Positions 8,660 to 15,521 of a stretch of 64,000 nt of DNA are shown in pieces. Both the position numbers and the translations under genes were made by a program. Source of the DNA: Pleionea sediminis (GTDB taxonomy: Bacteria > Pseudomonadota > Gammaproteobacteria > Enterobacterales > Kangiellaceae); NCBI RefSeq assembly GCF_007570825.1, contig NZ_SUNB01000001.1, forward strand, positions 620,001-684,000, in the 5' to 3' direction. Every line of letters begins with the position of its first letter. Position 1 is the first letter of the stretch. The notes under the pieces are model-generated. The model saw only the letters and a program-made list of their open reading frames with translations. It ran no database searches and had not been told where the DNA came from.

Positions 8660-9817
8660 GTGGTTAACAGATACCGACAAATATACACATCCAACTACTG
8701 CGTTACGGCCAGGAAGAATCAGCTTGCAAGAAATCAAAAATATCTAAACACCCATTTTGCAGAAAACGATAAAGGAGAACGATTAAGCCTTCTTGATATT
8801 GCAAAGAGTAACGTTTCTAACCCAGCAGTTCGTCGAGCAGAAATGATGGTTCGAGTTAAAGGATTCGAAATGATTGCGAATCAAAAGGAACATGCATGCT
8901 TATTCTTAACGATAACCGCACCCTCAAAAATGCACAGCAGTTACAGTAAAAGCGGTAAAAAGGTGAAATCTTACAATGGAAGTAGCCCAAAAGAAGTTAA
9001 TGACTTTCTCTGTCATGAATATAGCTTAATCAGATCTAAGTTAGAAAGAAAAGGCATACGACCTTATGGACTGAGAGTCGTCGAGCCGCATCACGATGGT
9101 ACGCCTCATTGGCATCTTTTAATGTTCGTAGAAAAGAAGAACGTAAATCGATTAAAGAAAATTTTTAAGTTTTACTTATCCAAACCATTAATTAAAAAGT
9201 CCCATATAAAACGTCGGTTAGAAATCGAGAAAATTGACATAACTAATCAATCTGCAACCGGATATGTAGCAAAATACATCAGTAAAAATATTGATGGCGA
9301 ACATGTTGGTGACGACTTCTATGGCAATGATGCTCGAGAAACGGCAAGGCGAATTGATGCTTGGGCCAGCACTTGGAATATTCGCCAATTCCAATTTATG
9401 GGAGGCCCCAGTGTTACAGCTTGGCGAGAGCTCCGAAAACTACGAAAAAAAGTCAGCACGAAAAGTATCGAACCATTCAGACAGGCCGCTGATGCGGGAG
9501 ACTGGGCCGCTTACGTCTTATTAATGGGTGGTACCAATATAAAACGTTCAGAAAGGCCCTTACAACTTTTACTGAAAAAAGAAATTTCTCCATATAGAAA
9601 TGAACAAAGTAAAAAGAAAATATGTGGTGTTTACACTGAGTTAGAGCATGAGATAACTCGGCTTACTCAGTGGAAAATTTCTAGTATAGAAAAGGTTTTA
9701 AACGCTGAGAACACGGGGCGTGACGCGCAAGCGGCGCGGTTTGGGTGCTCAGCGTCTTGGACTAGTGTAAATAACTGTACGGGCAGTTATTTACCCCCTC
9801 CTATTCCTCCCGACTAA
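8660..9817 (+). CDS. Phage replication initiator, P2 gpA-type HUH endonuclease
   Basis: Rolling-circle initiator that nicks its origin and stays covalently bound through tyrosine. The 385 residues from GTG 8660 include the HUH metal-binding motif in a TPHWHLLMF context (about residues 151-159) and the two-tyrosine motif YVAKY about 60 residues later. The family-typical RIDAWASTWNIRQFQFMGG and VTAWRELRKLRKK follow, and then AADAGDWAAYVLLMGG. The real protein probably begins further upstream, because WWLKKLRQKKLQ precedes the GTG. The 3' end overlaps two strong palindromes that may be the origin. The gene lies first in the element next to attL. Family call is solid; the start is uncertain. Confidence 0.85.
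   Translation: MVNRYRQIYTSNYCVTARKNQLARNQKYLNTHFAENDKGERLSLLDIAKSNVSNPAVRRAEMMVRVKGFEMIANQKEHACLFLTITAPSKMHSSYSKSGKKVKSYNGSSPKEVNDFLCHEYSLIRSKLERKGIRPYGLRVVEPHHDGTPHWHLLMFVEKKNVNRLKKIFKFYLSKPLIKKSHIKRRLEIEKIDITNQSATGYVAKYISKNIDGEHVGDDFYGNDARETARRIDAWASTWNIRQFQFMGGPSVTAWRELRKLRKKVSTKSIEPFRQAADAGDWAAYVLLMGGTNIKRSERPLQLLLKKEISPYRNEQSKKKICGVYTELEHEITRLTQWKISSIEKVLNAENTGRDAQAARFGCSASWTSVNNCTGSYLPPPIPPD
9702..9794 (+). repeat. Twin palindromes inside the gpA 3' end, candidate replication origin
   Basis: First structure: ACGCTGAG (9702-9709) pairs with CTCAGCGT (9748-9755), with a nested CGCGC/GCGCG stem at 9724-9738 in a locally GC-rich patch. Second: GTAAATAACTG (9767-9777) pairs perfectly with CAGTTATTTAC (9784-9794) around the loop TACGGG. 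In P2 the origin lies within gene A, so placement in the initiator gene fits an origin. The nick site is not identified. Confidence 0.5.
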
Positions 9818-9862
9818 TCCGAATTTATTCATCTGAAACTATGACCTTAACGAGAAACCATA

Positions 9863-10135
9863 ATGACTAACGATATTGAAATAAGCACATTTGGATTATT
9901 AGACAAAAACAATCAATTTGAACTAGACGAAGCTGTAAAGCTAATGCATTGCCATGTCGCAAAGAAATGCAATAGCAAGCGTAATAAGAAAAAGTTACGT
10001 ACTGAAGAAATCGGCATCGTCGTAGGTTTATTGGTTATCAATGAAGAAGTAGAAATAGTGCTTAAGTTTTTACAAGGCATGAAACAAGTCACCAAAGCGG
10101 AGTTTAACGACTCATTTATATTACTCGACGACTAA
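9863..10135 (+). CDS. Unknown small acidic/basic protein of the element, 90 aa
   Basis: Not recognised. It has a mixed helical sequence with a basic central patch (KKCNSKRNKKKLR, about residues 32-44) and no membrane segment. Start ATG at 9863; a weak AGAAACC lies upstream. It is 45 nt downstream of gpA and 12 nt before the next gene, which points to one early transcription unit. Possibly a replication or copy-control accessory, by position only. Confidence 0.65.
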   Translation: MTNDIEISTFGLLDKNNQFELDEAVKLMHCHVAKKCNSKRNKKKLRTEEIGIVVGLLVINEEVEIVLKFLQGMKQVTKAEFNDSFILLDD

Positions 10136-10147
10136 GAGGAAACTACC

Positions 10148-10426
10148 ATGAAACAGAAATGGCATTTAAACATACAAGACAAGTTCGATCAGGTTATCGG
10201 CGCCTATAAACAACTACATGCATTAGTTTCGCACTCACAAAGAGAAGAAGCGTCTGATTCCAAGTTCGATTACATAACACCGCTTCTTGAGCGAGAGTTA
10301 GAGGATGTTGCATCGGATGCCATTTCGGCTCTAAAAATGTCAGAAGAATTAATAGATTCCTTACAAGAAGAAAAGAATAAACTCAAAGCATCTAACGATA
10401 TTGTATCGATATCCAAAACAGCATGA
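10148..10426 (+). CDS. Unknown helical protein of the element, 92 aa
   Basis: Not recognised. Almost entirely alpha-helical by composition, with a heptad-like C-terminal stretch (ALKMSEELIDSLQEEKNKL, about 63-81) suggesting a coiled coil and dimerisation. AGAGGAA precedes the ATG by about 5 nt. It sits 12 nt after the preceding small gene. No cysteine cluster and no export signal; a cytoplasmic accessory of the replicon is the simplest guess. Confidence 0.65.
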   Translation: MKQKWHLNIQDKFDQVIGAYKQLHALVSHSQREEASDSKFDYITPLLERELEDVASDAISALKMSEELIDSLQEEKNKLKASNDIVSISKTA

Positions 10427-10524
10427 ATAGTTAAAATCGAAGGTAAGTCTAGTAAAGCGAATAACGATGATAGCTAATCAAACAATACTAGGTTTACCCT
10501 CTTCATTTAATAAGAGAAGAAACT

Positions 10525-10863
10525 GTGTTTACCAGCTTTAGAAGTAGAGAGTATGAGCTTACCTTTCAAATCATACATGACCGAATTGTTAGTCAGCTTA
10601 ATTGGTGTATTGGCAATTACATAGAGTACGAAGATATTAATTATTACATGCGCGTTGTTTCATTTATAAAAGAGTTAATAGGTATAACAGGGCAACATCG
10701 ATACTCAGAAGCTTTTAATAAACTTAACAAACGGTTGCTTGCGATAGAGTCAAAGTACTTTAAAAATTGTAAGTCATGTAAAAATAAGCAAGAGTTTCGG
10801 CCAAAGTATCCATGTGCATACGGTACTGAGATTGGGCATATTCAATGTTCACTGTTGACATAG
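10525..10863 (+). CDS. Unknown protein with Cys cluster, 112 aa
   Basis: Starts with GTG at 10525 in an AGAGAAGAA context. The C-terminal third has four cysteines (CKSCK, then C in YPCAYG and HIQCS), a possible zinc site typical of small phage or plasmid regulators. The N-terminal part is helical and hydrophobic in places (YMRVVSFIKELIG) but not a clear membrane helix. The 98 nt before it hold an imperfect palindrome (GGTAAGTCTAGTA near 10441, TACTAGGTTTACC near 10487). Function unknown. Confidence 0.6.
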   Translation: MFTSFRSREYELTFQIIHDRIVSQLNWCIGNYIEYEDINYYMRVVSFIKELIGITGQHRYSEAFNKLNKRLLAIESKYFKNCKSCKNKQEFRPKYPCAYGTEIGHIQCSLLT

Positions 10864-10868
10864 GTAAA

Positions 10869-11015
10869 ATGAATTATTATATTTCTCTTACGGTGCTGGA
10901 TATGCGCCGACAGCCCACGCATAAAGCCAAGAGCAATATCCCCATACAGACATGTATTAAATTTATAGATAACCGCCTGTTCGTGGGCTGCGGGAATACG
11001 GTATATTATCTATGA
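10869..11015 (+). CDS. Possible small protein, 48 aa
   Basis: A reading frame that exactly fills the gap between its neighbours: 5 nt after the previous stop and 9 nt before the next ATG. AGGT lies 4 nt before the ATG. The product (MNYYISLTVLDMRRQPTHKA and so on) contains two cysteines and ends NTVYYL. The DNA also contains CAGCCCACG and its complement CGTGGGCTG about 70 bp apart, so an RNA or DNA structure is an alternative explanation. Confidence 0.4.
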   Translation: MNYYISLTVLDMRRQPTHKAKSNIPIQTCIKFIDNRLFVGCGNTVYYL

Positions 11016-11024
11016 GGTTAATAT

Positions 11025-11603
11025 ATGTCTTCTAACGAAAAACAGCTTTCATCAGGAATAAAAAGCCTTAAAGCGCAAGCTAACCGTTTAAAAAAATCTA
11101 AGGGCATTTCTCATACCAAGGCATTGAATCTTGTCGCTCAAGAAAACGGTTACAACTCCTGGAAGCACCTTCTGAATGATACTCCGAAGGACCATCAGTT
11201 ATTCTTGAAAGCAGGCTATACAGAAAAAGCTTTAAACGAAATAATTAATGGAAACATTGCTACCCGAATATCAGTAATTAATGTTGATAAACACACGCCT
11301 TCAGAAGCTAGAGCCTTTATCTGCGAACACCTAAGACAAATAAAAAAAACATCGCCCAATCACGGTTTCTTTCATGTTTCAGCTTTTATTAGCGAAGAAC
11401 TTGGGAATCAACTTAAAAGCCCAGAAAAGTTTGTATTTAGCATACAAAACAAATTTTCCTGGCTCAATCTACTTAGATTGATAGAAGTTGAAGGCCCCTT
11501 GGACTTAGAGGAAACCGAAAAACATATGCAATATGCACAACTTGAATCATCAGAGATGATTGATGAAATTATCGAAAATGGAAAGTTCGGTAGTAAAAAA
11601 TGA
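11025..11603 (+). CDS. Unknown 192-aa protein with glyoxalase-related-type N-terminal helix motif
   Basis: The N-terminus (about 10-50) reads LKAQANRLKKSKGISHTKAL followed by NGYNSWKHLL. This resembles a short helical motif at the start of many plasmid and island proteins annotated glyoxalase-related or superinfection-type. The rest is not recognised. Start ATG at 11025 with GAGG upstream. Its stop overlaps the excisionase start (ATGA), so it is translationally coupled to xis and int and may influence integration or excision control. Function is not inferable from sequence alone. Confidence 0.65.
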   Translation: MSSNEKQLSSGIKSLKAQANRLKKSKGISHTKALNLVAQENGYNSWKHLLNDTPKDHQLFLKAGYTEKALNEIINGNIATRISVINVDKHTPSEARAFICEHLRQIKKTSPNHGFFHVSAFISEELGNQLKSPEKFVFSIQNKFSWLNLLRLIEVEGPLDLEETEKHMQYAQLESSEMIDEIIENGKFGSKK

Positions 11604-11791
11604 GTGCGTATCTAAATTGGATTACGGTGAAAAAAATGTCTGAGCTTTCAGGCATTACCATTGATGCGATTAACTCTAATCGTAAGAAAGGTTACTGGCG
11701 AGAAGGCATTCATTGGCGAAAAGCTCCTAATGGTCGAATATTTATCAATATTAATGCGGTGGAAAAATGGATAGAGGGTATCGAGGCGTAA
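11600..11791 (+). CDS. xis: Excisionase-like DNA-binding protein
   Basis: Sixty-three residues with the winged-helix pattern of phage excisionases: WITVKKMSELSGITIDAINS (recognition helix) followed by EGIHWRKAPNGRIFININAV and WIEG. Overlaps the preceding gene by 4 nt and the integrase start by 25 nt. That compact overlap is typical of xis-int pairs and gives coordinated translation. Expected role: bending attL/attR and biasing the integrase toward excision. Confidence 0.85.
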   Translation: MSAYLNWITVKKMSELSGITIDAINSNRKKGYWREGIHWRKAPNGRIFININAVEKWIEGIEA

Positions 11792-12894
11792 CAGCCAGAG
11801 GTAGCACGATTCAAATATCGTTTACCTTTAAAGGGGTTCAATGTCGCGAGAGCCTCAAACTAAAGCCAACAAAAGCAAATCTACTTTATGCAGCGCGAAA
11901 ACGAGAGGCCATAATCTTTGAGATTGCTAGTAATAAATTTAAATTTAGCGAGCACTTTCCCAACAGTCGTTCAAAAGCGGCTAAGTATTTTGGTACCGAG
12001 CACAATAGCCAAACAACTATCGAGATGGCCCTGAAAGCTTGGGTAAAAACCATGCAAAAGAAAGTGCAAAAAAGCACATTAAAAGATTACAACAGCATTA
12101 TCTATCATCACCTAATACCCTATTTTGGGCATTGCAAGCTTTATGAGTTAACAACACAAATGGTGGAAGACTGGATTTCTGACCTTCAACTATCCAATAA
12201 GCGAATTAACAATATTCTTGTTCCTCTGAAAGCAATTTACAAAAAGGCAATAAATCAGAAAGTAATACCCGAAAACCCCATGAAACATATCAGGAACTTG
12301 CCAGTACAAACCAGAGAGCCCCAACCATTCACACCTAACGAGATAAATAGAATACTTAATGAGTTGGAGGGACAGGTAAAGAACTATATTCAATTCGCTA
12401 TTTGGACAGGACTACGCACGTCCGAACTATTGGCTTTAAAATGGGAAGATATCGATTACGAGCAAGGCGTCATTCATGTAAAACGAGCCAAAGTACTTGG
12501 GCAGGAAAAAAGCACAAAAACAAAAACGGGTAACCGAAAAGTTAAACTACTATCTGGAGCTTGCGATGCTCTTTTAAATCAGGAACGATTTACCAGAAAT
12601 ATTTGCGACTATATATTTCACGACCCACGCCATGGTCGGCCTTGGAAGAATGACGAGGCTATTCGCAAGGTTTTTTGGTATCCAGCTCTAGAGAGAGCTG
12701 GTATTGAAAAGCGAAATGTATACCAGACAAGACACACATACGCATCATTAGCCCTAAGCGCAGGAGAAAACCTCATGTGGGTATCGAAACAAATGGGCCA
12801 CGATAAACCATCAACAACGCTGAAGTCATATGCAAGATGGATTTCCTCTATGGATTCTAACGCGGGTAGTAAGCTAACAAAGAAAATATCATAA
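11767..12894 (+). CDS. int: Tyrosine recombinase (phage-type integrase) of the ssrA element
   Basis: A 375-residue site-specific recombinase. The N-terminal arm-binding domain (about 5-55) is of the DUF3596 type (TARGSTIQISFTFKGVQCRE), followed by a SAM-like core-binding domain (about 80-175). Catalytic residues: Arg in WTGLRTSEL, Lys in KTKTGNRKVKL, the YQTRHTYAS box (Tyr in place of the first His, common in this subfamily), His in MGHDKPST and nucleophile Tyr in KSYARW. It must have made the ssrA insertion, since it is the only recombinase between the two att repeats. The start at 11767 lies within xis; no better start follows. Confidence 0.93.
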   Translation: MDRGYRGVTARGSTIQISFTFKGVQCRESLKLKPTKANLLYAARKREAIIFEIASNKFKFSEHFPNSRSKAAKYFGTEHNSQTTIEMALKAWVKTMQKKVQKSTLKDYNSIIYHHLIPYFGHCKLYELTTQMVEDWISDLQLSNKRINNILVPLKAIYKKAINQKVIPENPMKHIRNLPVQTREPQPFTPNEINRILNELEGQVKNYIQFAIWTGLRTSELLALKWEDIDYEQGVIHVKRAKVLGQEKSTKTKTGNRKVKLLSGACDALLNQERFTRNICDYIFHDPRHGRPWKNDEAIRKVFWYPALERAGIEKRNVYQTRHTYASLALSAGENLMWVSKQMGHDKPSTTLKSYARWISSMDSNAGSKLTKKIS

Positions 12895-12907
12895 CCCCAT
12901 GTTTTAC

Positions 12908-12936
12908 TTGACTTTTTCTAGTATTTTTGGTATACT
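12908..12936 (+). promoter_or_regulatory. Strong sigma-70-type promoter
   Basis: TTGACT (12908-12913), a 17-bp spacer, TATACT (12931-12936). Near consensus and correctly spaced. It would drive rightward transcription into the 41-residue frame at 13037 and the inverted repeat at 13122-13182, about 100 nt of leader later. It starts 14 nt after the integrase stop, so it is a separate unit. An RNA rather than a protein may be the product. Confidence 0.65.
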
Positions 12937-13036
12937 AAATATACAAATCAGATTCATTATTGAGCTAAAAAGCTCCCCTTCTGCAGTGATTAGAATAATT
13001 GCTGCAACACTAATATAACTCAGGAGTTTTTGTATT

Positions 13037-13162
13037 ATGCCTACACGAAAAAAAGAAACCAATAAGACAGAAAGCGGAAAGTACATCGCTATGAAGAGCG
13101 TGTGCGAAAAGAACTTTGTTACACATGGTATAGTGCGAAGCGGCTTTTCTCTACATACGTAG
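13037..13162 (+). CDS. Possible 41-aa basic protein, 3' end inside an inverted repeat
   Basis: ATG at 13037 lies about 9 nt after AGGAG. The product starts MPTRKKETNKTESGKY and is Lys/Thr-rich. The last codons run into the left arm and loop of the perfect 20-bp palindrome. It is preceded by a near-consensus promoter. It could be a small regulator such as an antitoxin-like peptide, or just the 5' part of a structured RNA. Moderate support from promoter plus ribosome site only. Confidence 0.4.
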   Translation: MPTRKKETNKTESGKYIAMKSVCEKNFVTHGIVRSGFSLHT

Positions 13163-13182
13163 GCTTCGCACTATACCATGTG
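13122..13182. repeat. Perfect 20-bp inverted repeat with 21-nt spacer
   Basis: CACATGGTATAGTGCGAAGC (13122-13141) and its exact complement GCTTCGCACTATACCATGTG (13163-13182). It sits between the integrase and the oppositely oriented cargo gene. The stem is too long and lacks the U-run of an ordinary terminator. It could be an RNA hairpin, a single-strand origin, a protein-binding site or the footprint of the cargo insertion. Confidence 0.85.
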
Positions 13183-13254
13183 CTACTTAAAATGTCAACC
13201 CAGCCGCCTGTAACCAGTTGATTTATATCGCTTTTTAACCATTTTGAACTATCA

Positions 13255-14778
13255 TCACTTCCCTAACAAAGTACTACTATATTCTCTCACCAGTCTTTCA
13301 AAATGCTTATCTAAATGCAGTGGTAAGCCGGAATTCAAATTCAACTTATGTAAATGTTGAGTAAAATGAAACATCCTTGTCTGAGATCTACTATCTCTCA
13401 CTGTTGCGTCCCTAATTATATCTATCAAATCCAAAGACTCTTCTTTTTTTAATTGCATTAAAAAGTCAAAGTCATCAATCGTAATAAAATAAATATTAGA
13501 AGGCTTGATACAATTACTCTCTCCGAACTCTTCATGAAGCTCTTCATACTTTCCCACTGCGACACTTTCAAAGAAAGAAACTCCATTGCCCAAAAATAGA
13601 TCTTTCATAGTTATTACCAATAAATATGACTCTCTTTTATACTTAGGCAATTGTGAATCCGAGTTATAATTCAAAAAGGAGTTAAGTTCACATGCTTGTT
13701 TAATTGCTTTAAGAGCGCTACTTTTTACTCGTCCTAAAACAATATTTGAGCTATCGGAAACCTTGCCTCTGTGAGGCATTTCCACTGCTTTAGCATCAAT
13801 AAAAATATTCACGTCTTTGTTTGAATATAACAAATCAACAACTTTAGAGTCGTTATTAACAACTGTTTTTAATTTTCTTTCAGTCCATGCACTAGGAAAA
13901 TTATCAACAAAGATATCTTCTACATACTTTTCAAATATTTTGGTAAAGTGCCGATTAAATTCCTCTCTGGATATTTTTGTTAAAGAGTCATAAACAAAAT
14001 TTTCCAATAACTTCCCAAGTATTGACTTGTGAATACAATAATAATAAGAGCTAATTTTTATTAACGGGAAATAATGAAAGGGAGACTCCTCATAATACTC
14101 GGAATAGAACTTGTTTGACGTAGTATTTTCATATTTTAATATATTGCGTTTCACGTCTTCTATTCGTACGCTTATTGCGTCTAAAAACATATCAACTTTT
14201 TCTCCACCAAAATTTCTATCAAATTCTTTAAATTGGGCTCTAGAAATTTCTATAGATTTACTGTCATTTATCAAGGTCATTAAATATAAGGACAGCATCG
14301 TAAATTCTTTTACGCCTATTTTATATTCACCTTCAAACATACAATTTATTGAGTGATTTTTAGGTTTATCACAAAAAAAAATATATTGTCGAATTAGTCT
14401 AGGAAGTGAAAAATCGTCTTGATAATAAAACTGTTGATATGCGACGTTTCGAAAGAATAAATTGTAATGAGTGTACTCAGTCGGCATTTTAATTTTATTA
14501 CTCAAGTTTTTATGGGCAAAGTTTATTAATTTATAAAACTTTTCGTACGTTAGTTTTTTCTTTCCACTTTCAAGCTTGAATTTCCATTTTAGTAAAAGCA
14601 TTAAAAGCCACGGCTGCCGTTCGACAAAGCCATATTTTCTATCACTAGGATAATTTAGATAATTTATTGTATTTATCAGGAAATCCTCATGACCAAACGC
14701 CCTTAACCTTCTTTTTACTTTATTGACAGATAACTTAAATTCTTTATCTGAGAAACTCATTTCCTGATAAACCTCCAT
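13255..14778 (-). CDS. Cargo protein with PD-(D/E)XK-nuclease-like core, putative defence gene
   Basis: A 507-residue protein not recognised as a named family. The region about 290-365 contains WTERKLKTVV, then KVVDLLYSNKDVNIFIDAKA. A conserved Asp followed by a beta strand ending in Asp-x-Lys is the signature of PD-(D/E)XK endonucleases. The N-terminal half is helical and lysine-rich; no helicase or methylase motif is present. The gene is transcribed against the element's other genes, is markedly more AT-rich, and sits against attR, the usual cargo slot of satellites and islands. A role against phage or plasmids is inference from motif and location. Start ATG 14778; no strong Shine-Dalgarno. 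Confidence 0.7.
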   Translation of the reverse strand: MEVYQEMSFSDKEFKLSVNKVKRRLRAFGHEDFLINTINYLNYPSDRKYGFVERQPWLLMLLLKWKFKLESGKKKLTYEKFYKLINFAHKNLSNKIKMPTEYTHYNLFFRNVAYQQFYYQDDFSLPRLIRQYIFFCDKPKNHSINCMFEGEYKIGVKEFTMLSLYLMTLINDSKSIEISRAQFKEFDRNFGGEKVDMFLDAISVRIEDVKRNILKYENTTSNKFYSEYYEESPFHYFPLIKISSYYYCIHKSILGKLLENFVYDSLTKISREEFNRHFTKIFEKYVEDIFVDNFPSAWTERKLKTVVNNDSKVVDLLYSNKDVNIFIDAKAVEMPHRGKVSDSSNIVLGRVKSSALKAIKQACELNSFLNYNSDSQLPKYKRESYLLVITMKDLFLGNGVSFFESVAVGKYEELHEEFGESNCIKPSNIYFITIDDFDFLMQLKKEESLDLIDIIRDATVRDSRSQTRMFHFTQHLHKLNLNSGLPLHLDKHFERLVREYSSTLLGK

Positions 14779-14924
14779 ATCAAATACATTAGGCGTACAA
14801 TGGCATTGTCTTTTTAGTTAAAGTACACTTAAATAATCATAGATTGCTTTAAAAAGTCTAACCAGATCGAAAAAACGTAATAATAGCAATGGTTCTTAAT
14901 AAGTGACTGAAAACATTAAAATAA

Positions 14925-14954
14925 ACGCGGGTTCAATTCCCGCCGGCTCCACCA
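14925..14954 (+). repeat. attR: right 30-bp direct repeat of ssrA 3' end
   Basis: Exact copy of 8124-8153, ending in CCACCA. It looks like the end of a tRNA-type gene but has no body, so it marks the right boundary of the integrated element. It lies 9 nt before the displaced ssrA terminator hairpin. Confidence 0.95.
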
Positions 14955-14962
14955 CATAAAAT

Positions 14963-14990
14963 AAGGCTCACCGAAAGGTGGGCCTTTTTT
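14963..14990 (+). terminator. Rho-independent terminator, originally of ssrA
   Basis: AAGGCTCACC - GAAA - GGTGGGCCTT then TTTT. Perfectly placed about 9 nt after the duplicated tmRNA end. Integration has moved it 6.8 kb away from the functional tmRNA gene. Confidence 0.88.
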
Positions 14991-15047
14991 ATTTATGCTT
15001 TTGTATTTGAAAAAGACGCCTATTACGGCGCCTTTCTTCTTTTGATA

Positions 15048-15293
15048 CTACTGGTGATTGTTCACCATTTCCTGAGCATTAATGTAAAGCTTAGATAATC
15101 CTTTCGTTGACCATGTCCAAGGAATTTTGGGTCCCCATGGAGAATCAAAATCATTTGCTTGACTAAAACTTTTCATCGACTTTGAAAGCCAAACAATTTC
15201 AGCATCGGTATGAGGACGATCCTAAATATTTAAAACACCCACTCGAATTAAACACGGATCAAATTCCGCTACTTCATTACTCCATAGACCGAG
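15048..15293 (-). pseudogene. C-terminal remnant of the metallopeptidase gene (copy of 18059-18304)
   Basis: Nearly the same DNA as the last about 245 bp of the gene ending at 18059, including its tail PWTWSTKGLSKLYINAQEMV, and the shared downstream hairpin (15012-15040 here, 18021-18054 there). It is truncated upstream and carries an extra stop (TAG) where the intact copy has Ser in LNISDRPH. It is a non-functional leftover of a duplication or recombination event, and it brackets the TPR gene on its left. Confidence 0.85.
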
Positions 15294-15521
15294 TCAAAAA
15301 ATCGAAATAAGCTCGATCTCTCGGAAGACTATTCTCAATGAGAAGCAAAAATCAATAGCGCTGCGGGATGAGCTGAAAAATGCTAAACTGGCGAATATTT
15401 TAAGTAAATTGTGAAAAAAAAAAGGAATGGCTGCTAATTTCTAGTCGAACATCAGGTCAGTCCTTCCATTGCTTCGGGTGAGTAATACAATTCAATAGTC
15501 CTGAGCATTAGATAAAGTCGA

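Larger units (their letters stand above)
8124..14954. mobile_element. 6.8-kb integrative element in ssrA (P2 gpA-type replicon/satellite-like)
   Basis: Bounded by perfect 30-bp direct repeats of the ssrA 3' end (8124-8153 and 14925-14954), so the unit length is 6801 bp. Order: gpA-like HUH initiator, four small unknown genes, a 192-residue protein, excisionase, tyrosine integrase, a strong promoter with a 41-residue reading frame, a perfect 20-bp inverted repeat, and an inverted AT-rich nuclease-like cargo gene. No capsid, tail or lysis gene is visible, so it cannot make its own particle. It is best viewed as a phage satellite or a small replicating integrative element. Helper dependence is inference. 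Confidence 0.9.

Noticed and set aside
12904-13086. 60-codon leftward frame after the integrase
   Set aside because: Lies over a near-consensus promoter and leader on the plus strand and has no ribosome site.
14925-14954. A tRNA-like 3' end (T-arm and CCA) suggesting a tRNA gene
   Set aside because: No D-arm or anticodon precedes it; it is an exact 30-bp copy of the ssrA end, that is, an attachment-site duplication.
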